The position numbers and the translations under genes were made by a program. This document shows, one piece after another, positions 59,590-64,000 of a DNA stretch of 64,000 nt. The first letter of the stretch is position 1. Every line of letters starts with the position of its first letter. The stretch covers positions 1,428,001 through 1,492,000 of the forward strand of contig JAQFVV010006199.1 of assembly GCA_028023455.1 (NCBI GenBank). Reading direction: 5' to 3'. The notes beneath the pieces are model-generated. The model was not told the origin of the DNA, did no database searches, and saw nothing but the letters and a program-made list of their open reading frames with translations. The DNA comes from Epiperipatus broadwayi. Taxonomy: Eukaryota > Onychophora > Udeonychophora > Euonychophora > Peripatidae.

Positions 59590-62500
59590 TTATTGGTTTA
59601 TGCAGAAGGAACTAAAATTTAGAATTATACTTAATTGTATAGATTACATATAGATTATATAATAGTTTCTGTTTGATTTTTTTTTTTAATTTTTAAAACA
59701 GCCTATTTGACAATAAACACTACTTTCCTTAATTTTCGTGCTATTTTATTTTTATAATTAATTGATCTCATTAAAACCAAATCATTTGAATTGTTTTTCT
59801 AATAGGTAAAGATAAAACATTATGACTTTGATATATGAATAACTGCATTTACAAACTTTTCATATACTAGGGACAAATTATTAATAGACATACAATAATT
59901 ATATACTTTATAACTTTTAGTTATTTGATTGAATATGCAGTCATGATTTATTTACACATTTAACTTAGTGGTTTAATAGTAGAAAATAAATGAATGTATT
60001 TCCTATTGAGTATAGAATCCTTTATTCTAAATATTGTATTTGTCCTTAAAATGAATTTAATCTGATTTTCAGTTTTTTAACTATGGTTTTAAAAGAATGA
60101 ATTCTGTAGGGATACCACTTTGATTACTTGTCAAGTTAATGAGATATTATTATAAAATATGTGTTACTTGATGGAAGACTAATATGAGATTCTAAATTTG
60201 ATATTCAGCTTCATTTATTTTATGTAGCTATATACTGTGTAACTGAATCTATTGGAAATAAGTTGTTTTTTAAGACATTCCTATAAGCAGCACTCACTGA
60301 TTTCAACCTAGATTATGTGAGTAAAAAAGCTTTATTGCATGAATTAATGATGATCACATTAATTCCTAATGATGTTATTATTAATCAAATAGTATCATCA
60401 TTGTATATGAAAATTATGCAGCAACTGCATCTCAAATTAAGCAAAGTTTTATAGTTAAATCTACTTCTGTTTACAGTAATAGATGATTTCTTTCCATTTG
60501 TTTTTTTATCATTCTTGCAATTCTGCTAAGGTATTTTTTTCAAATGTAGGTTACATGTAATCATTTACTATCTTCAGAAAGTTTTTTTTTTTGGTGTTGT
60601 TTAAGGTAGAAATATTGTTTTGAGAAAAAAAAAGCATAACATTCTTTTTGGTGATATAATGTAGTAAATAAAAGTCTAGACTCATATGTAGTGATAGATA
60701 ATATAAAACCAAAAGGCTAAAAAAAAAAAATTGTCACCAAATTTAAAATTTTGCCATTAAATATCTACAAATAGATGGTTAGAGTAGATGTAAAGAAGTC
60801 ACTAAAACTATTGAAGCATAGAGAGTATTTGTCTTAATTAATTACAGAAGTGTGGAAAAACTCCAGAAGAGATATTAATAAGAAAATATGCAATAAAAAA
60901 GAAAGTAATTGATAGATAATCTTAAGAAAGAATATATTTTATTTGAATTTGAAAAACATTATTTTCAATCATTATCAGTCAATTGAATAATGGAGATCTT
61001 TTCAAATTTGATCTAGTTTCTTTGATCTATGGCTTTTATTTTCTGTTTTACTTCTGAAAACTTTATCCACTTTAAGATTTTAGTTCTCCATTTATTGATA
61101 TAACTATTAGATGTTAATTCAATCTCATTTCTTTCAACTATATTATTGAAACATCTATTTGTTCTCTCACCCATACATTTCATGTTTTGGTGTTCCACCT
61201 TATGATTTTTTTACATATTTTTTTCCATACTTCTATATGTAAAGCAGCCTTATAAGTCCTTTCTAATTTAATTATCTAGACATATTTTCGATTAATATTA
61301 CATTATTTCTTCAAAAAGCACTTCATTCAAGTTTAATTCCAAAATAATATTTTATCCATTATGTTTACATCTGTTTTAGTAGTTTATCCGCAATGCTTAT
61401 AATTGTTAACGTCATTTAAGTGAATTTAGATGGATACTATTTTCTGGGACATATCTTTTCATAATTCTGTCTTCCCTCAACCAATTTATATTTTGTTTAC
61501 TTTTTCATTAAATACAAGCTTACCTTTTTAAAAAAAGAAAAGAAATTTATATATAAATATTCCTGACATTGAAAATATTTTAGAAACAGCATTGTTTTTA
61601 CTTAGGGTTTTTTTTTTTTTAAAAAAAAAAGAAACAAAACGAAACATACCTTTAATTAATAATGATATTAATATTGTCATACAAGAAAAATCCGTGATAA
61701 AAATAATATAAATTAATATCTTTAAATATTTAATAGTAATGATACTAATATTGTTTGTACAACCAAAATCTATGATAAAAATAATTCTTTTTAATTTATC
61801 TTTATTTTTCTTTCATTGACGTTAATTTAAAAGAATTTAAGTCCTTAAGATTTATTTGTTTTATTTTGAACACCACATAGTGGAGAGTTTATGAATCACT
61901 GATGTCTGTCATGTGTTTTGAAAATACAGAGATAGTTAATCTTTATCATTTGTTTTTGACATATTATTTTCAACTAATTCCATAGTTAGTGATTTTTTTT
62001 TTCAATTTTGCTTGAAATGGGGCTTAGTTGTGTTAGAAGTGAAACAACAAAAATATTTCACATTGCTTTAATTTAATGCTTTTCTGCTTGACATAACAGT
62101 TAATAAAACACTATAATTAGAAACAAAAATGAAAAACTAAAAACAATAATTTTAATATTTATACAAATGTATATATATATTACACATGTATTTCTTTTGT
62201 TAGAAAAGCTAAATAATATACTATACTATACTATAGTATCTGAGATCTAAGATAACAGAAGGTTGTAAATGCACAAAACTCAAGCAAATGAAAAACTATT
62301 ACAAATAAGAAAGTAAATAATAATAGTAACTAAAAAGTAATGTCAACAAAATACTTATATAAACACACAAAATTCAAATATACCAGATATAGAAATATAT
62401 ATATATTCTCCAAAATATATAAAGCAATATATATTGTTATGTATTCACTTTATAATTAATAGCTTCATTCTTACATTTTAAACACTGTTGCAAACATGTG

Positions 62501-64000
62501 AAAAAGTATATATACATATGTATATTGTAAGACTAATTGCTGTTTAAAGTATGAAGTGAAACATGTAATATGTTTTCAACTTAAAAATTAAATTTTTAAT
62601 TGATTTTAAATTGAGGATAATCTTCAAATAGCCAGTATGAAAACTATTGCTTCTTTATTTTCTACCTTAGATCATATAAGGAAATTATTCTTATGATGGA
62701 AATGTGTAAAATTGTTGTTTTTAAATTAAATGAAAAAATAAAAGTTTTTTTTTAATTAGTATGTGTAAATATTCTCTTTATCTTTTATGAATATTGCCTG
62801 TATATTTCAACAGATTTGCTATTGAAACACCACATTGATTTTTTTTTTATGTATTTACTGAAGATGCAATTTTCACAATAGCTTAATAATGCATCATGAA
62901 AATAATAAAATATATAAAGGCTCCATAGAATTATCAAATCATAAAAAATAAGCAAAGGAAATATATTAATTAGCATAAAATAAAACATTTAAAAATTTAT
63001 TAATTTTAAATTTATTCATAAATTGTAAAAATTTAGATATATTAGTTTAAAAATAAAATGGTTTTTTATATTCTAGACATATTCTACACAAAGCAAAGAA
63101 AATGAAGTTTATCAATTATATTATAAATAAGTTGTTTTTTTCTTTCTAAAAATGAGAATCCTTCTATCATTCCTCAAAATCTCAGATCTAGTCCTTCTTA
63201 CATATTTAGGGGGTCTTTGTTTTTTAATAAAATAAATTATTAATTATTATTAATTTGTTTTAAAATATTTATTTAAATAATGAAGTTCATAAATAGAATA
63301 TATATATATACTTAACTGAATTATTATATGCACATACATGGACTTATAAGTACATATAAGCATATGTTTGTCAAATTTGTTTTACAAACTAATATTAAAA
63401 GGTGTAATTTATGTAGCAGACTCAAACTTAATTTTTATTTTATAATTAAAAGTAGTTTTGCATTGAAATAATGCATTTTGATATAATTGAAAATATAATT
63501 TAATATGTATATATCTGGAACCATCTATCAACTTATTCTAAAAATCTTGTGTATGAAATGTCTATGCAACTTTTTAAAATATAACTTTTACAAACTGTAA
63601 ATATATCATCATTATTGATATATCATTAACAATTATAGTAAATTATTTTCAAGATAATGTAATACAAACTTGCACAGTGCACATTATTTTTTGTTTGCAC
63701 TTCCATAAAGCTAAATATGATATTAATAATTGCCTGATGACAAAATATTTCATGGATAGAATCATTAAACTGAACCATACAATATTTTTTTTTATTGTTT
63801 ATTAGTTATTTAAGAAATATATATAACACACCCAGAAGGTGAGAACACATTTATGCAACAGTTTTTTTTAAAAAAAAAATTAATTTCCACTCATCATTTG
63901 GATAAAAATAATCATTTTATATGTTTAATTATTATAATTTTTTTTTTTAGAAAAGTAATGATTTTTAAATGCTAAAGTATCAGATAAAGTGCATGCTTTT
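59590..64000. other. AT-rich non-coding DNA
   Basis: No recognised gene, RNA or transposon. T(n)A(n) runs at about 61610-61630 and 63862-63880, and small (AT)n runs at 62171, 62397 and 63298. The ORFs 61013-61198 and 62785-62988 (minus) lack motifs. Confidence 0.5.

Overview
This is a strongly AT-rich stretch of animal nuclear DNA. It contains no intact host protein-coding gene, no rRNA or tRNA gene, no CRISPR array and no operon-like layout. No open reading frame both exceeds about 170 codons and belongs to a cellular gene family. Almost every recognisable piece is a transposable element or a relic of one. The mix is Penelope-like retroelements, LTR elements with very long LTRs, a CR1/L2-like LINE with PHD and esterase domains, mariner, pogo and hAT DNA elements, a tRNA-derived SINE and palindromic miniature elements. 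Together with a processed ribosomal-protein L26 pseudogene, this points to a metazoan with a repeat-rich genome. The style of the Gag (a W-S-E-E-x-Q motif) and the L26 tail ending in M-E-T suggest an arthropod, but that is inference and no species can be named.

Layout. 1-600: end of a Penelope-like reverse transcriptase, cut by the window edge. 3.3 kb: first palindrome-family copy. 6.5-6.9 kb: RpL26 processed pseudogene (minus). 8.5-8.7 kb: C-terminus of a pogo/Tigger transposase (minus). 9.1-11.2 kb: a Penelope-like element (minus) flanked by direct repeats. 11.45-11.85 kb: complete non-autonomous hAT element with an 8-bp target duplication. 12.2-19.4 kb: complete LTR element (minus) with two 1.7-kb LTRs and a decayed gag but no pol. 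21.4-22.3 kb: mariner pseudogene (plus). 26.3 kb: RTE-type LINE tail. 27.6-30.6 kb: a very long 5' LTR plus primer-binding site (plus). 31.36-33.55 kb: solo LTR with perfect ends. 34.0-41.0 kb: two direct copies of one CR1-like LINE, with foldback elements lying beside the first and inserted in the second. 42.1-42.45 kb: palindromic MITE. 42.9-44.9 kb: solo LTR (minus). 45.2-46.1 kb: LINE C-terminal relic (minus). 47.9-48.4 kb: 261-bp tandem duplication. 48.7-50.9 kb: older copy of the 31.4-kb solo LTR, holding a SINE and a compound trinucleotide array. 52.2-about 54 kb: another LTR (minus). 55.6 kb: DNA-transposon terminus. 58.7-59.6 kb: two Penelope GIY-YIG endonuclease segments head to head in a palindrome. 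59.6-64 kb: featureless AT-rich DNA.

The genes do not form a pathway. What the window records is a sequence of insertions. The foldback element interrupts the esterase ORF of the LINE, the SINE interrupts the older solo LTR, and several LTRs sit in (AT)n tracts. I found no credible new cellular system. The most unusual items are the gag-only LTR element with 1.7-kb LTRs and a repeat-bearing leader, the foldback family with 13-bp target duplications, and the inverted Penelope pair.
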